64,000 nucleotides of DNA from CALBPI01 sp038524795 (GTDB taxonomy: Bacteria; Pseudomonadota; Gammaproteobacteria; Steroidobacterales; Woeseiaceae), in assembly GCA_038524795.1 (NCBI GenBank), contig JBCBIJ010000006.1, positions 62,001-126,000 on the forward strand, read 5' to 3'. The notes beneath the pieces are model-generated. The model was not told the DNA's origin. It did no database searches and saw nothing but the letters and a program-made list of their open reading frames with translations. A program made the translations under genes and the position numbers. The first letter of the stretch is position 1, and the number at the start of each line of letters is the position of its first letter. Below, piece after piece: positions 8,755-16,153 of this stretch.

Positions 8755-8804
8755 AGGGGTTTTTCCCGGTTCTTAAGCGCAGCGATTGCGGTTACCATCG
8801 CCGC

Positions 8805-9998
8805 ATGTTCCAGAAACTTGAGCCGCTCGGCGGCGACCCGATCCTCGCGCTCATGGCCGCCTACCGCGCCGACCCCTCGACCGAGAAGGTTGACCTGGGC
8901 GTTGGCGTCTACCAGGACGAGCAGGGCACAACGCCCGTGCTGCGTGCGGTGACCGCGGCTGAGCAGGTTCTGCTCGACGAACAGACCACCAAGGTCTACG
9001 TCGGCATTGCGGGCTCCGAAGCGTTCAACGCCTCCGTGCAGGCACTGATGTTCGGCGCGGATCACCCCGCGGCGGCTGAGGGGCGCATCACCACGGTGCA
9101 AAGCACGGGCGGTTCGGGCGGCCTGCGCGTTGCCGCAGAATTCCTGAACAGTGTTCGGCCGGGCTGCCGGATCTGGGTGACGACGCCGACCTGGCCCAAC
9201 CACCGGCCGCTGCTGGGCGCCGCGGGCCTCGATATCCAGGAGATCCCCTACTACGACGCCAAAGCGGGCGCGATCGACGTGGCCGCCATGCTGGGCGGTA
9301 TCGAGGCGATCCCTGACGGCGATGTGCTGCTGCTGCACGGCTGCTGTCACAACCCGACGGGCGCCGACCTCACACTTGCACAGTGGCAGGCCGTGACCAA
9401 GCTGTGCGTCAAGAAGAACCTCCTGCCGTTCATCGACACGGCCTACCAGGGCTTCGCCGAGGGACTTGATGAAGACGCGGCCGGCCTGCGCGTACTTGCG
9501 GCCAACGTACCCGAACTGATCGCCGTGGCCTCGTGTTCGAAGAACTTCGGTTTGTACCGTGAGCGCACGGGTGCCCTGTCCGTCATTACGGCGAGCGCCG
9601 AGTCGGCGGCGGCCACGCGCAGCCACCTCATGAAGATCGTGCGGGCGATGATTTCGATGCCGCCTGATCATGGCGCCGCGATCGTGGCGCAAATCCTGGG
9701 CGACGACGCATTGCGTGCCATGTGGCTTGAGGAACTCGCTGAGATGCGGGAGCGCATGCGTGGTCAGCGCCGCGACTTTGCCGCGGCCATGGCCGAGCGA
9801 GGCTTCGAACGGTTCGGCTTCATGGCCGATCAATACGGCATGTTCTCGCTGCTCGGGGTCGAGCCCGATGTCATCATGACTATGCGCGAGCAGCATCATG
9901 TCTACATCGTCGGCTCGGGGCGCGTTAACGTCGCCGGCCTGACCTCGAGCAAGCTGCCTTACGTCGCCGACGCATTGGCCGCCACACTCAGCGACTGA
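8805..9998 (+). CDS. aromatic amino acid / aspartate aminotransferase
   Basis: 397 residues, class I PLP-dependent aminotransferase of the AspC/TyrB group. It shows the family opening (DPILALMAAYRADPSTEKVDLGVGVYQDEQG), the HGCCHNPTGADLT substrate/cofactor segment, and SCSKNFGLYRERTGAL with the PLP lysine at K246. The enzyme transfers amino groups between glutamate/2-oxoglutarate and aspartate or aromatic amino acids in the cytoplasm. Aspartate versus aromatic preference cannot be told by eye, so no symbol is given. Its last 40 bases overlap the end of the convergent GGDEF-EAL gene. Confidence 0.93.
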   Translation: MFQKLEPLGGDPILALMAAYRADPSTEKVDLGVGVYQDEQGTTPVLRAVTAAEQVLLDEQTTKVYVGIAGSEAFNASVQALMFGADHPAAAEGRITTVQSTGGSGGLRVAAEFLNSVRPGCRIWVTTPTWPNHRPLLGAAGLDIQEIPYYDAKAGAIDVAAMLGGIEAIPDGDVLLLHGCCHNPTGADLTLAQWQAVTKLCVKKNLLPFIDTAYQGFAEGLDEDAAGLRVLAANVPELIAVASCSKNFGLYRERTGALSVITASAESAAATRSHLMKIVRAMISMPPDHGAAIVAQILGDDALRAMWLEELAEMRERMRGQRRDFAAAMAERGFERFGFMADQYGMFSLLGVEPDVIMTMREQHHVYIVGSGRVNVAGLTSSKLPYVADALAATLSD

Positions 9999-12175
9999 CC
10001 CATACCGTCGCCGATGAAATCGACGAAGCTCTGCTCGCGACGCAGCATAGCTTCGAACTCTGCGGCGGGCAGCGGTTTCGAGAAGAAGTAGCCCTGGATC
10101 TCGTCGCAGTCGTGGCAGGTCAGGAAGTCGAGCTGCTCACGGTTCTCCACGCCTTCGGCGACCACGGTCAGGTGCAGGCTCTGCGCCATGCTGATGATGG
10201 CACTACAAATCGCGGCAGCGTCGTCTTCGGGCAGGTCATCGACGAACGAGCGGTCGATCTTGAGCGCATCGAGCGGAAACTGGCGCAGATAGGCCAGTGA
10301 CGAATAGCCCGTCCCAAAGTCGTCAACGGCCAGCGAGATGCCCGTCTGCTTGAGCGCCTGAAGCGCGTCCCGTGTCTGCTTCACATCACGCATGAGCACG
10401 CCCTCGGTCAGTTCGAGGTGCAGCTTGTCCGCATCGAGTTCATAGGTACCGAGCGCGGCCTCCACGACCGACGCGATGTCGTCCTGCCAGAACTGCTGGC
10501 CCGACAGGTTGACCGAAACCGGCACGATGGGGATGCCCTGGCGGCTCCAGGAGGCAAGCTGGCGGCAGGCTTCTTGCAGGATCCAGCGGCCGATGGGCAC
10601 GATGAGTCCCGTGTCCTCTGCAATGGGGATGATCCGGGCTGGCGAGATGTAGCCACGCTCGGGGTGCTTCCAGCGCAGCAGCGCCTCGGCACCCGTGAGC
10701 TGCCAGCCGTTGGTGGTCACTTTGGGTTGGTAGTGCAACTCGAACTGGCCGCGCTCGAGCGCGCGCCGCAGATCGAGCTCGAGGTCGAGCCGCTCCAGTG
10801 AGCGTACCGACGTCGTCTCCGTGCAGAATGAGTAGCCCGAGCGGCCAGCCTGCTTGGCCTGGTACATGGCCACGTCGGCGGTCTTGAGCAGCGTCTCTTC
10901 GTCTTCGCCGTCGTTGGGGTAAAGCGCGATACCGATACTGGGCGTGACGACGAACTCGTGGCCCGAGAATTCGAACGGCACTTTGAGCCGGTCGATGATC
11001 CGGTTGGCCACCGTTTCGATGTTGTCGACGGCGGCCGTGTCGCGCACGATCAGCGTGAACTCATCGCCGCCGAGTCGCGCCACGTTGGTGTCATCGCCGT
11101 GGGTGCTGCCAGGCCTGGCCACGAGGTCTTCGGCACGCAGGCAGCGCTCGAGGCGTTTGGCGACCATCTTGAGCAGCTCGTCGCCGGCTGTGTGGCCCAG
11201 CGTATCGTTGATGCGCTTGAAGTGGTCGAGGTCGATATAGAGGAGCGCAAAGGACGCGCCGTCGCGGCGCGCCTGTTCCATGCAGGCGCGCAGCTCGCTC
11301 GAGAAGTACTGCCGGTTGGGCAGCCCCGTGAGCGGGTCGAAGTACGCGAGCTGGCGAATCTTGTGGTCGGCTTCTTTTTGTGACGTGACATCACGGACTA
11401 CGGCCAAGCCAAGCTTGGTCGTCTGCTTGACCACGCGCACCTCGTAGTGCCTCAGGCGGTTGTTGTCGCCGATGATGCTGATGGCCGACTCAACGGGTCT
11501 GCCGGTGCGCAGGACGGCTTCAACGTGCTGGCCGGCCGTGCGCTCGATTTCGCGTCGGAACGCGTGTTCGAACTCCGACCAGGCGTCCGTCGTCATTGTG
11601 ACCGTGGTGCCCGACACAGGATCGAAGCTCGCGAGCGAGGTGTTGTCGCCCATCACTCGGCCGCGCTCGTCGATCGAGTACAGTCGATCGGGAAGCGCTT
11701 CGACGATGGCTTTGACGCGCGAGTGCGATTCGCGCAGGGCAGCCTGGGTGTGCGAGCCGCGCAGGATGTAGCGAACGCGATGCGCAAGGATAGACCAGGA
11801 GATCGGCTTGACGATGAAGTCCGTGGCGCCCACTTCGTAGGCGATGTTCACGGACTCGGCGTCTTCGCGCCCCGTGATCATGACGATCGGCGTGTACCGG
11901 GTTTGTGGCCGCGCCCGAATCCAGCGTGTGAGCTCGAAACCGTCCATGCCGGGCATATCCACGTCGAGCAGGATCACATCGGGCTCGACGCGCGAGAGTT
12001 GTTTCTGGGCAGCTGCGCCCGAGGCCGCATCGATGACCATGAACTCGGCGTGCTCAAGAAAGCGACGCGTCATCAGTCGGATCGTGGCCTCATCGTCGAC
12101 GATGAGCACGAGCGGCGGCCTGTCGGTGGGCGTATCCGGCAGGATCCGGTAAATGCCGGTGATGCTTTCCGTCAT
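9959..12175 (-). CDS. REC-PAS-GGDEF-EAL response regulator
   Basis: 738 residues from the ATG at 12175. Order: receiver (VLIVDDE, phosphoacceptor in ILLDVDMPGMDG, K in VKPIS), a PAS-like sensor (about 150-275), GGDEF with an intact ARLGGDEF signature, and EAL with GAEALLRW and DDFGTGYSSLAYL. It can be expected to make and/or break c-di-GMP; both signatures look intact, and which activity dominates is unknown. The start lies one base after the phosphorelay gene's stop (TGAGATG), so the receiver may be that protein's output partner. The gene ends inside the convergent aminotransferase gene. Confidence 0.9.
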   Translation of the reverse strand: MTESITGIYRILPDTPTDRPPLVLIVDDEATIRLMTRRFLEHAEFMVIDAASGAAAQKQLSRVEPDVILLDVDMPGMDGFELTRWIRARPQTRYTPIVMITGREDAESVNIAYEVGATDFIVKPISWSILAHRVRYILRGSHTQAALRESHSRVKAIVEALPDRLYSIDERGRVMGDNTSLASFDPVSGTTVTMTTDAWSEFEHAFRREIERTAGQHVEAVLRTGRPVESAISIIGDNNRLRHYEVRVVKQTTKLGLAVVRDVTSQKEADHKIRQLAYFDPLTGLPNRQYFSSELRACMEQARRDGASFALLYIDLDHFKRINDTLGHTAGDELLKMVAKRLERCLRAEDLVARPGSTHGDDTNVARLGGDEFTLIVRDTAAVDNIETVANRIIDRLKVPFEFSGHEFVVTPSIGIALYPNDGEDEETLLKTADVAMYQAKQAGRSGYSFCTETTSVRSLERLDLELDLRRALERGQFELHYQPKVTTNGWQLTGAEALLRWKHPERGYISPARIIPIAEDTGLIVPIGRWILQEACRQLASWSRQGIPIVPVSVNLSGQQFWQDDIASVVEAALGTYELDADKLHLELTEGVLMRDVKQTRDALQALKQTGISLAVDDFGTGYSSLAYLRQFPLDALKIDRSFVDDLPEDDAAAICSAIISMAQSLHLTVVAEGVENREQLDFLTCHDCDEIQGYFFSKPLPAAEFEAMLRREQSFVDFIGDGMGQSLSVAANASAT

Positions 12176-12176
12176 C

Positions 12177-13982
12177 TCAGGCGACCTGGCGCGCACTCAT
12201 CCCGCGCAATTGTTCGATTGAGTAGCGGTAGCACACGAGTGCCTGGTCCCAGAGCGGCTCAATCTCGGCGATTCGACCCTCACGGCCCATTTGCTCAAGG
12301 CGCGCGCACTGCTCCCCAAAAAAGGCGAGCCCTACCGCGGCACTGCTCGACTTGAGCGCGTGTGCGCAGCTGGCCACTTCGTCGGCGCGTCCGCCTTCAA
12401 CGGCGCCAGCCAGGGTGTCGACGAGTGATTCCGACGAGGTCAGGTACTCGCCGACGATCTCGTCGAAGATCACCGACTCGCCGTCCTGGTCGAGCATGCG
12501 AATCTCGTTCAAGGCGCGCTCGTCGATCAGCGACATGGCCGCGTACTGGCTCGTGCCTTCAATCGTCTCGGAGACGGGCACGCTCGTGGTAGCGCTCGTC
12601 CATTTGTCGAGCATCGACTCGAGCTGATCACGCGTGAACGGCTTGGTCAGGTAGTCATTCATGCCCGCCTCAAGGCAGGCTTCGCGGTCGCCCGACAGAG
12701 CGTTGGCCGTCAGGGCGACGACGGGCAGATTGTCGAAGCGGGCATCGGCACGAATGCGCCGCGTGGCCTCGAAGCCGTCCACTTCGGGCATCTGACAATC
12801 CATGAACACGAAGTCGAAGCTATGCCCGTCGAGTATCTCGAGCGCTTCGGCGCCGTTGTTGGCCACCTCCACAGCCACACCGATGCGCTTCAGGATTTCA
12901 CTGGCCACGCACTGGTTGACGACATTGTCTTCAACGAGCAAGACACGCCGACCCAAGGGTTCGGGCGAGGGTGTCTCGATGGCCGCGGTCTTCTCGAAGC
13001 GCGAGCGGATGCGCGGGTGTTGCGAGATGCAATCGAACAGCTCAGAGGCGCGTACAGGCGTATTGAGCACGATGCTGTCAGTCGATTCCTGCAAGACAGT
13101 GAACCGGCCCGTTGACAGGTCATTGCCCGTGATCACCAGCATCGTGTCGCGGTGCGCCGTGTCGCTGTGCAACGCGGCGAGCAGTGTGTCGAGGTCATCG
13201 CCGTCGGTTTCGTGGGTCACGAACACCATGCTGATGTGTCGGTCGCGGCGGCTCGATTCGACGAGCACCTCGATGGCGGTGCCGATGTCGAGCACGGAGC
13301 GCACGTCCAGACCCCACGAGCGCAGGTGCGCTTCAAGCAGCCGGCGCGCGACGATGTCACCGTCCACGATGAGTGCCTGGCTGTTGCGCAGCGCATCGGT
13401 GACGGTAGTCGAGGTCATACGTTCGATGGATCCGGGACGAATGGCGCCCGCTACGGTGGCGCAGGTGCCCGTCTCGGGCGAACTTTCGATCTCGAGGGTG
13501 GCGCCCATCATTTCCGCGAGCTGCTTCGAGATCATGAGCCCGAAGCCGACGTGGTTGCCCACGGGCAGCGACTCGCGCTGGTCCGGCGCACTGAACATGA
13601 TCTGCTGGATGCCTGGCTCGATACCGGGGCCCGTGTCTTCCACGGTGACCGTGAACGCGCCCGACGGCTGGGCGCCGGCCGTGACAGTGACTGACCCCGT
13701 GTCGGTGTACTCGAGCGCATTCGCCAGCAGGTTGGTGATGAGCTGCCGCACACACCAGCTGTCGAAATCGTACAGCGTCTTGCAGGCCGCATTGATCCGG
13801 CAATTCAGCGACAAGGCCTTCGCAGAGGCGCGCGCTGCTGCCAATTCGACGGTTTGCTCGATGGTTTCGTGAAGACTCTCGTGCGTCATGTCGATCGCCT
13901 GCGCCTCCGTGTGCAGGTTCCGTGCATCAGCCGGGCGTACGCCGCAACGAACGCCCAGTCCCTCTTGCCGGTAGCGGCGCAC
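12177..13982 (-). CDS. orphan phosphorelay protein: HATPase-REC-REC-HPt, no dimerisation domain
   Basis: 601 residues from a GTG at 13982 (an ATG at 13889 is possible). Order: HATPase_c with NLLANALEYT (N box), VEDTGPGIEPG and VGFGLMISKQLAE; a degenerate receiver (IVDGDIVARRLLE, with VTHE where the phosphoacceptor Asp should be); a normal receiver (LLVEDNVVNQ, FMDCQMPEVDG, KPF); and an HPt domain (CAHALKSSSAAVG, His present). A usual hybrid kinase has an H-box helix pair before the HATPase; here the protein begins after it, and an in-frame stop at 13995-13997 closes the frame upstream. Either the gene is 5'-truncated or it borrows phosphoacceptor helices from a partner. It is coupled to the GGDEF-EAL gene. 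Confidence 0.85.
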   Translation of the reverse strand: MRRYRQEGLGVRCGVRPADARNLHTEAQAIDMTHESLHETIEQTVELAAARASAKALSLNCRINAACKTLYDFDSWCVRQLITNLLANALEYTDTGSVTVTAGAQPSGAFTVTVEDTGPGIEPGIQQIMFSAPDQRESLPVGNHVGFGLMISKQLAEMMGATLEIESSPETGTCATVAGAIRPGSIERMTSTTVTDALRNSQALIVDGDIVARRLLEAHLRSWGLDVRSVLDIGTAIEVLVESSRRDRHISMVFVTHETDGDDLDTLLAALHSDTAHRDTMLVITGNDLSTGRFTVLQESTDSIVLNTPVRASELFDCISQHPRIRSRFEKTAAIETPSPEPLGRRVLLVEDNVVNQCVASEILKRIGVAVEVANNGAEALEILDGHSFDFVFMDCQMPEVDGFEATRRIRADARFDNLPVVALTANALSGDREACLEAGMNDYLTKPFTRDQLESMLDKWTSATTSVPVSETIEGTSQYAAMSLIDERALNEIRMLDQDGESVIFDEIVGEYLTSSESLVDTLAGAVEGGRADEVASCAHALKSSSAAVGLAFFGEQCARLEQMGREGRIAEIEPLWDQALVCYRYSIEQLRGMSARQVA

Positions 13983-14056
13983 AGCGCCCGATCTTTAGGG
14001 GTTTGGGGGTGATTGACGGGTGCGTCACGCGGCCACACGACATAACACCACGGCAC

Positions 14057-14084
14057 TAAAGCGTGGCGTGGTGGATGCCGCTAG
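14057..14084 (+). promoter_or_regulatory. possible sigma28 (FliA) promoter of the small HATPase gene
   Basis: TAAAGCGT, 12 bases, then GCCGCTAG. This resembles the sigma28 promoters at flgM (TAAAGCTA-N11-GCCGCTAA) and at the 57234-58355 cyclase (TAAAGTTG-N11-GCCGCTAC), but the spacer is one base longer and the last base differs. If used, the coding start must be downstream, which favours the GTG at 14170. Confidence 0.35.
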
Positions 14085-14113
14085 CGGCAGGACGATAAGT
14101 GCGACGATAGGCA

Positions 14114-14131
14114 CCGGCAAACCCTTGCCGG
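14114..14131. repeat. palindrome CCGGCAA-N4-TTGCCGG
   Basis: Perfect 7-4-7 inverted repeat CCGGCAAACCCTTGCCGG, sharing the core CGGCAA-N4-TTGCCG with the palindrome at 17079-17096 between flgA and flgB. It lies upstream of the preferred start of the small HATPase gene. A regulator operator is likelier than a terminator because no T tract follows. Confidence 0.6.
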
Positions 14132-14169
14132 CGCACCGTCTGCACGGGCAGTTATGGCGAGGCCTTGCG

Positions 14170-14925
14170 GTGAGCTGGGACGGCGACGACAACGATTCAC
14201 AGGCGTTTTCGCGACTGCTGTCGCGAGACGTCGCCGCGCTCGTGCGTTCGGCACGTCAGCTCTCGGGGTACGTCCGCGAGGACGTCCTGCGGGGCGACGT
14301 CGACGCTGCCATGCAGGCTTTGGGGCTGTTGGACGTACGTCTGGCGGGTCTCGACCGGTTCGTCGCCGAGTACCTGCGCTACCAGCGGGCGGGTCACCGC
14401 CAGCCCCGAATCGAGTGGTTCAGCCTGCGCCGCGTCATTACCGCAGAATTTCGGCGTATCGGGCCGCCTGCGACCGCGACGCTCGCGGTCAATGCGGCCA
14501 CGGGGCGCGTGCAAGCGGATCGTGCGTTGGCCTCGGACGCGCTGCATGAGGTCTTGCACAACGCACTCGTGCATCACCCCGAACCGCGCAAGCTCGACGT
14601 CGTCGTGGATGTCGCTGAGGCCAACGAGGGCCGCATGGAACTCGCCGTGTACGACAACGGCGTTGGTATCCCAGCTGCGGCGGCAGACCGGGTCTTTGAG
14701 CCCTACGTCAAACTCTCGGCCGCGGAAGGCTCGGGGCGTTACGGCCTGGGCCTCGCCTGGTGCCGACGCGCGTTGGAAGCGGCGGGCGGCTACATCACGG
14801 TGCGCAACGCGAGCCGGGGCGCCTGCATCGTCATCGGCTTGCCCATTGGTGCGGCAACCCATGACGAGGTTGCTGAAGACGTCGTCGACGCGGAAGCGCC
14901 CGCACCTAGACTGCGCCTAGTCTGA
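14170..14925 (+). CDS. small cytoplasmic HATPase protein with degenerate H-box
   Basis: 251 residues from a GTG with GAGG seven bases upstream; a GTG at 14020 would add 50 residues but covers a promoter-like stretch and a palindrome. The C-terminal half is a HATPase_c domain (DALHEVLHNALVHH, VYDNGVGIPAAAADRVFEPY, GRYGLGLAWCRRALEAAGG). The N-terminal half reads as paired helices, but where kinases have S-H-D-L the sequence is LLSRDVAALVRSARQLS, so the phosphoacceptor His appears replaced by Arg. There is no membrane segment. It diverges from the phosphorelay gene; autokinase activity in the usual way is doubtful. Confidence 0.7.
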   Translation: MSWDGDDNDSQAFSRLLSRDVAALVRSARQLSGYVREDVLRGDVDAAMQALGLLDVRLAGLDRFVAEYLRYQRAGHRQPRIEWFSLRRVITAEFRRIGPPATATLAVNAATGRVQADRALASDALHEVLHNALVHHPEPRKLDVVVDVAEANEGRMELAVYDNGVGIPAAAADRVFEPYVKLSAAEGSGRYGLGLAWCRRALEAAGGYITVRNASRGACIVIGLPIGAATHDEVAEDVVDAEAPAPRLRLV

Positions 14926-14931
14926 TACAAG

Positions 14932-14953
14932 AACGGCGCCCGCAGGCGCCGTT
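14932..14953. terminator. hairpin between convergent genes
   Basis: A 9-bp perfect stem (AACGGCGCC / GGCGCCGTT) with a CGCA loop lies between the ends of the HATPase gene and the csrA-like gene. T tracts are short on both strands (TTTCTC on plus, TTCTTG on minus), so it is a modest bidirectional terminator. Confidence 0.6.
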
Positions 14954-14977
14954 TCTCGATCATCGTGTTGTGTACCG

Positions 14978-15187
14978 TCAGGCGCTCTTCTTGTCGCCGT
15001 CCTTTCTCCAGATCGACAAGGCGCTGGGCGCCGCCACGCCCATCTTGACGCGATGGCCGGCCCCCGAAAAGACCGTGATTTCGATCGGGCCGTCGCCAAA
15101 GATCTCACCGACAGGTGTCGATGGATCCAGGTCCTTGCTGGGCTCGATCAGGATGGACTCGGCATTTCGCCGGCTCACGATCAGCAT
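14978..15187 (-). CDS. CsrA/RsmA family RNA-binding protein, RsmN/RsmF-like
   Basis: 69 residues. MLIVSRRNAESILI matches strand 1-2 of CsrA (MLILTRR...), and IEITVFSGAGHRVKMGVAAPSALSIWRKD matches strands 3-5, keeping the RNA-contacting R6/R7 and an Arg (R61) at the place of CsrA R44. Between strands 2 and 3 it carries about 17 extra residues (positions 15-34), the place where Pseudomonas RsmN/RsmF has an inserted helix. Family members bind GGA motifs in mRNA leaders and control translation. It lies 35 bases after flgN on the same strand and is likely cotranscribed with flgMN from a sigma28 promoter. Confidence 0.85.
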   Translation of the reverse strand: MLIVSRRNAESILIEPSKDLDPSTPVGEIFGDGPIEITVFSGAGHRVKMGVAAPSALSIWRKDGDKKSA

Positions 15188-15222
15188 GGGTGACTCCTTG
15201 TCTCGCTGTTCGTCCCCGGGCG

Positions 15223-15711
15223 TCAGACTTCTGCCAGCGCCCGATACTGACCGGTAGTTTCCGTCTTCCCGGTCGCGCCGTATGTTTCCGGCTCTTGTGG
15301 TTCGTTGCGAAGCACACTGAGCGCTTCGCCGGTGTTGCGACGCTGCGAGTTAATCACCGCGCCATTGGTCTGGTTGGCCTTGCGACACGCGGCGAGCAAC
15401 TCGAGCGTGCGTGACCACAACGCCTGCAGCTCGCGGTTGGCATCGTTGTCGAGCACAAAGCGTTGCATCGACTGCAGGTCTTCCTTGTAACGACAGGCCG
15501 CAAGCAGCGCACGTCGGCGTTGCTCGAGCTTCTCGAGCGCCGCCAGGTGCACTTTCTTGCGACCCACGGCGCTGTCGAGCGCGCCCGCGTCGTCGCCGGC
15601 CAGCGCCACGCGCTCGTCCTGGAGCGCGTTATAGAGGCGCTCGCAGGACTTCACGGTGTCGCTGAGCAGCGCGTGCGTCTGCTCGAAGCGTTGTGCCGCT
15701 GCGTCCGTCAT
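15223..15711 (-). CDS. flgN: FlgN, chaperone for hook-filament junction proteins
   Basis: 162 residues, almost wholly helical and highly charged, as expected for FlgN (FEQTHALLSDTVKSCERLYNALQDERVALAGDDAGALDSAVGRKKVHLAALEKLEQRRRALL). FlgN escorts FlgK and FlgL to the export gate. The ATG at 15711 is preferred because it lies seven bases after the flgM stop; a start at 15771 would overlap flgM by about 50 bases. Sequence conservation of the family is low, so the position next to flgM matters. Confidence 0.85.
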   Translation of the reverse strand: MTDAAAQRFEQTHALLSDTVKSCERLYNALQDERVALAGDDAGALDSAVGRKKVHLAALEKLEQRRRALLAACRYKEDLQSMQRFVLDNDANRELQALWSRTLELLAACRKANQTNGAVINSQRRNTGEALSVLRNEPQEPETYGATGKTETTGQYRALAEV

Positions 15712-15718
15712 CCAGTGT

Positions 15719-16033
15719 TCAGCCGCGCTCGCGATCGCTCTGAACGAGCTTCTCGGCGATGACTCGGTCATCGACCTGGTAGCTACCGTCCGCGATCTCA
15801 GCCTTCACGGCTTCAACTTTCTGTACGTCTACGACAGGCGTTTCTGCAAGTTGGCCCTCGACCCGCTCGAGCAGCCGCGCACCGTCGGTCAGTGCAACGG
15901 TCTCGTTGCCCGCCGGCCGTTCGCCGCCACGCTCGGCGGCTGGGCGTTCTTCGCCTTCTACGCGCCGCGATTTGTTGACGTCGGTGATCTTCGGGAGACC
16001 CGATTTAGATACACCATTGATGTCATTTCCCAT
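15719..16033 (-). CDS. flgM: FlgM, anti-sigma28 factor
   Basis: 104 residues. The disordered N-terminal half (NKSRRVEGEERPAAERGGERPAGNE) is followed by the conserved sigma28-binding helices (VALTDGARLLERVEGQLAETPVVDVQKVEAVKAEIADGSYQVDDRVIAEKLV). FlgM holds FliA inactive until the hook is finished and it is secreted. It is preceded by a near-perfect sigma28 promoter, giving the usual feedback on its own synthesis. Confidence 0.95.
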   Translation of the reverse strand: MGNDINGVSKSGLPKITDVNKSRRVEGEERPAAERGGERPAGNETVALTDGARLLERVEGQLAETPVVDVQKVEAVKAEIADGSYQVDDRVIAEKLVQSDRERG

Positions 16034-16069
16034 GGGATAACTCCCTCACGTTATATCTCCGTGCCCTGC

Positions 16070-16096
16070 TTAGCGGCAGAGCGAAACCTAGCTTTA
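16070..16096 (-). promoter_or_regulatory. sigma28 (FliA) promoter of flgM-flgN-csrA
   Basis: Read on the minus strand: TAAAGCTA, 11 bases, GCCGCTAA, against the enterobacterial consensus TAAAGTTT-N11-GCCGATAA. The -10 end is 36 bases before the flgM ATG. Confidence 0.85.
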
Positions 16097-16153
16097 GGAC
16101 ATTCTGTGAAATTTCGCACAGTTTTTTCTCGCGGCACCATGCTACCCGCGCGG

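Noticed and set aside
13890..13930. sigma54-like sequence on the minus strand ahead of 13889
   Set aside because: The essential GG of the -24 element is missing (ATGCACG), so it was not called.
14020..14169. Extending the HATPase gene to the GTG at 14020
   Set aside because: The added 50 residues show no family similarity, and the stretch contains a sigma28-like promoter and a perfect palindrome. The GTG at 14170 has a ribosome site. The longer form cannot be excluded.
14154..14169. TGGC-TTGC pair before the HATPase gene as a sigma54 promoter
   Set aside because: The GG and GC are one base too close for sigma54 spacing.
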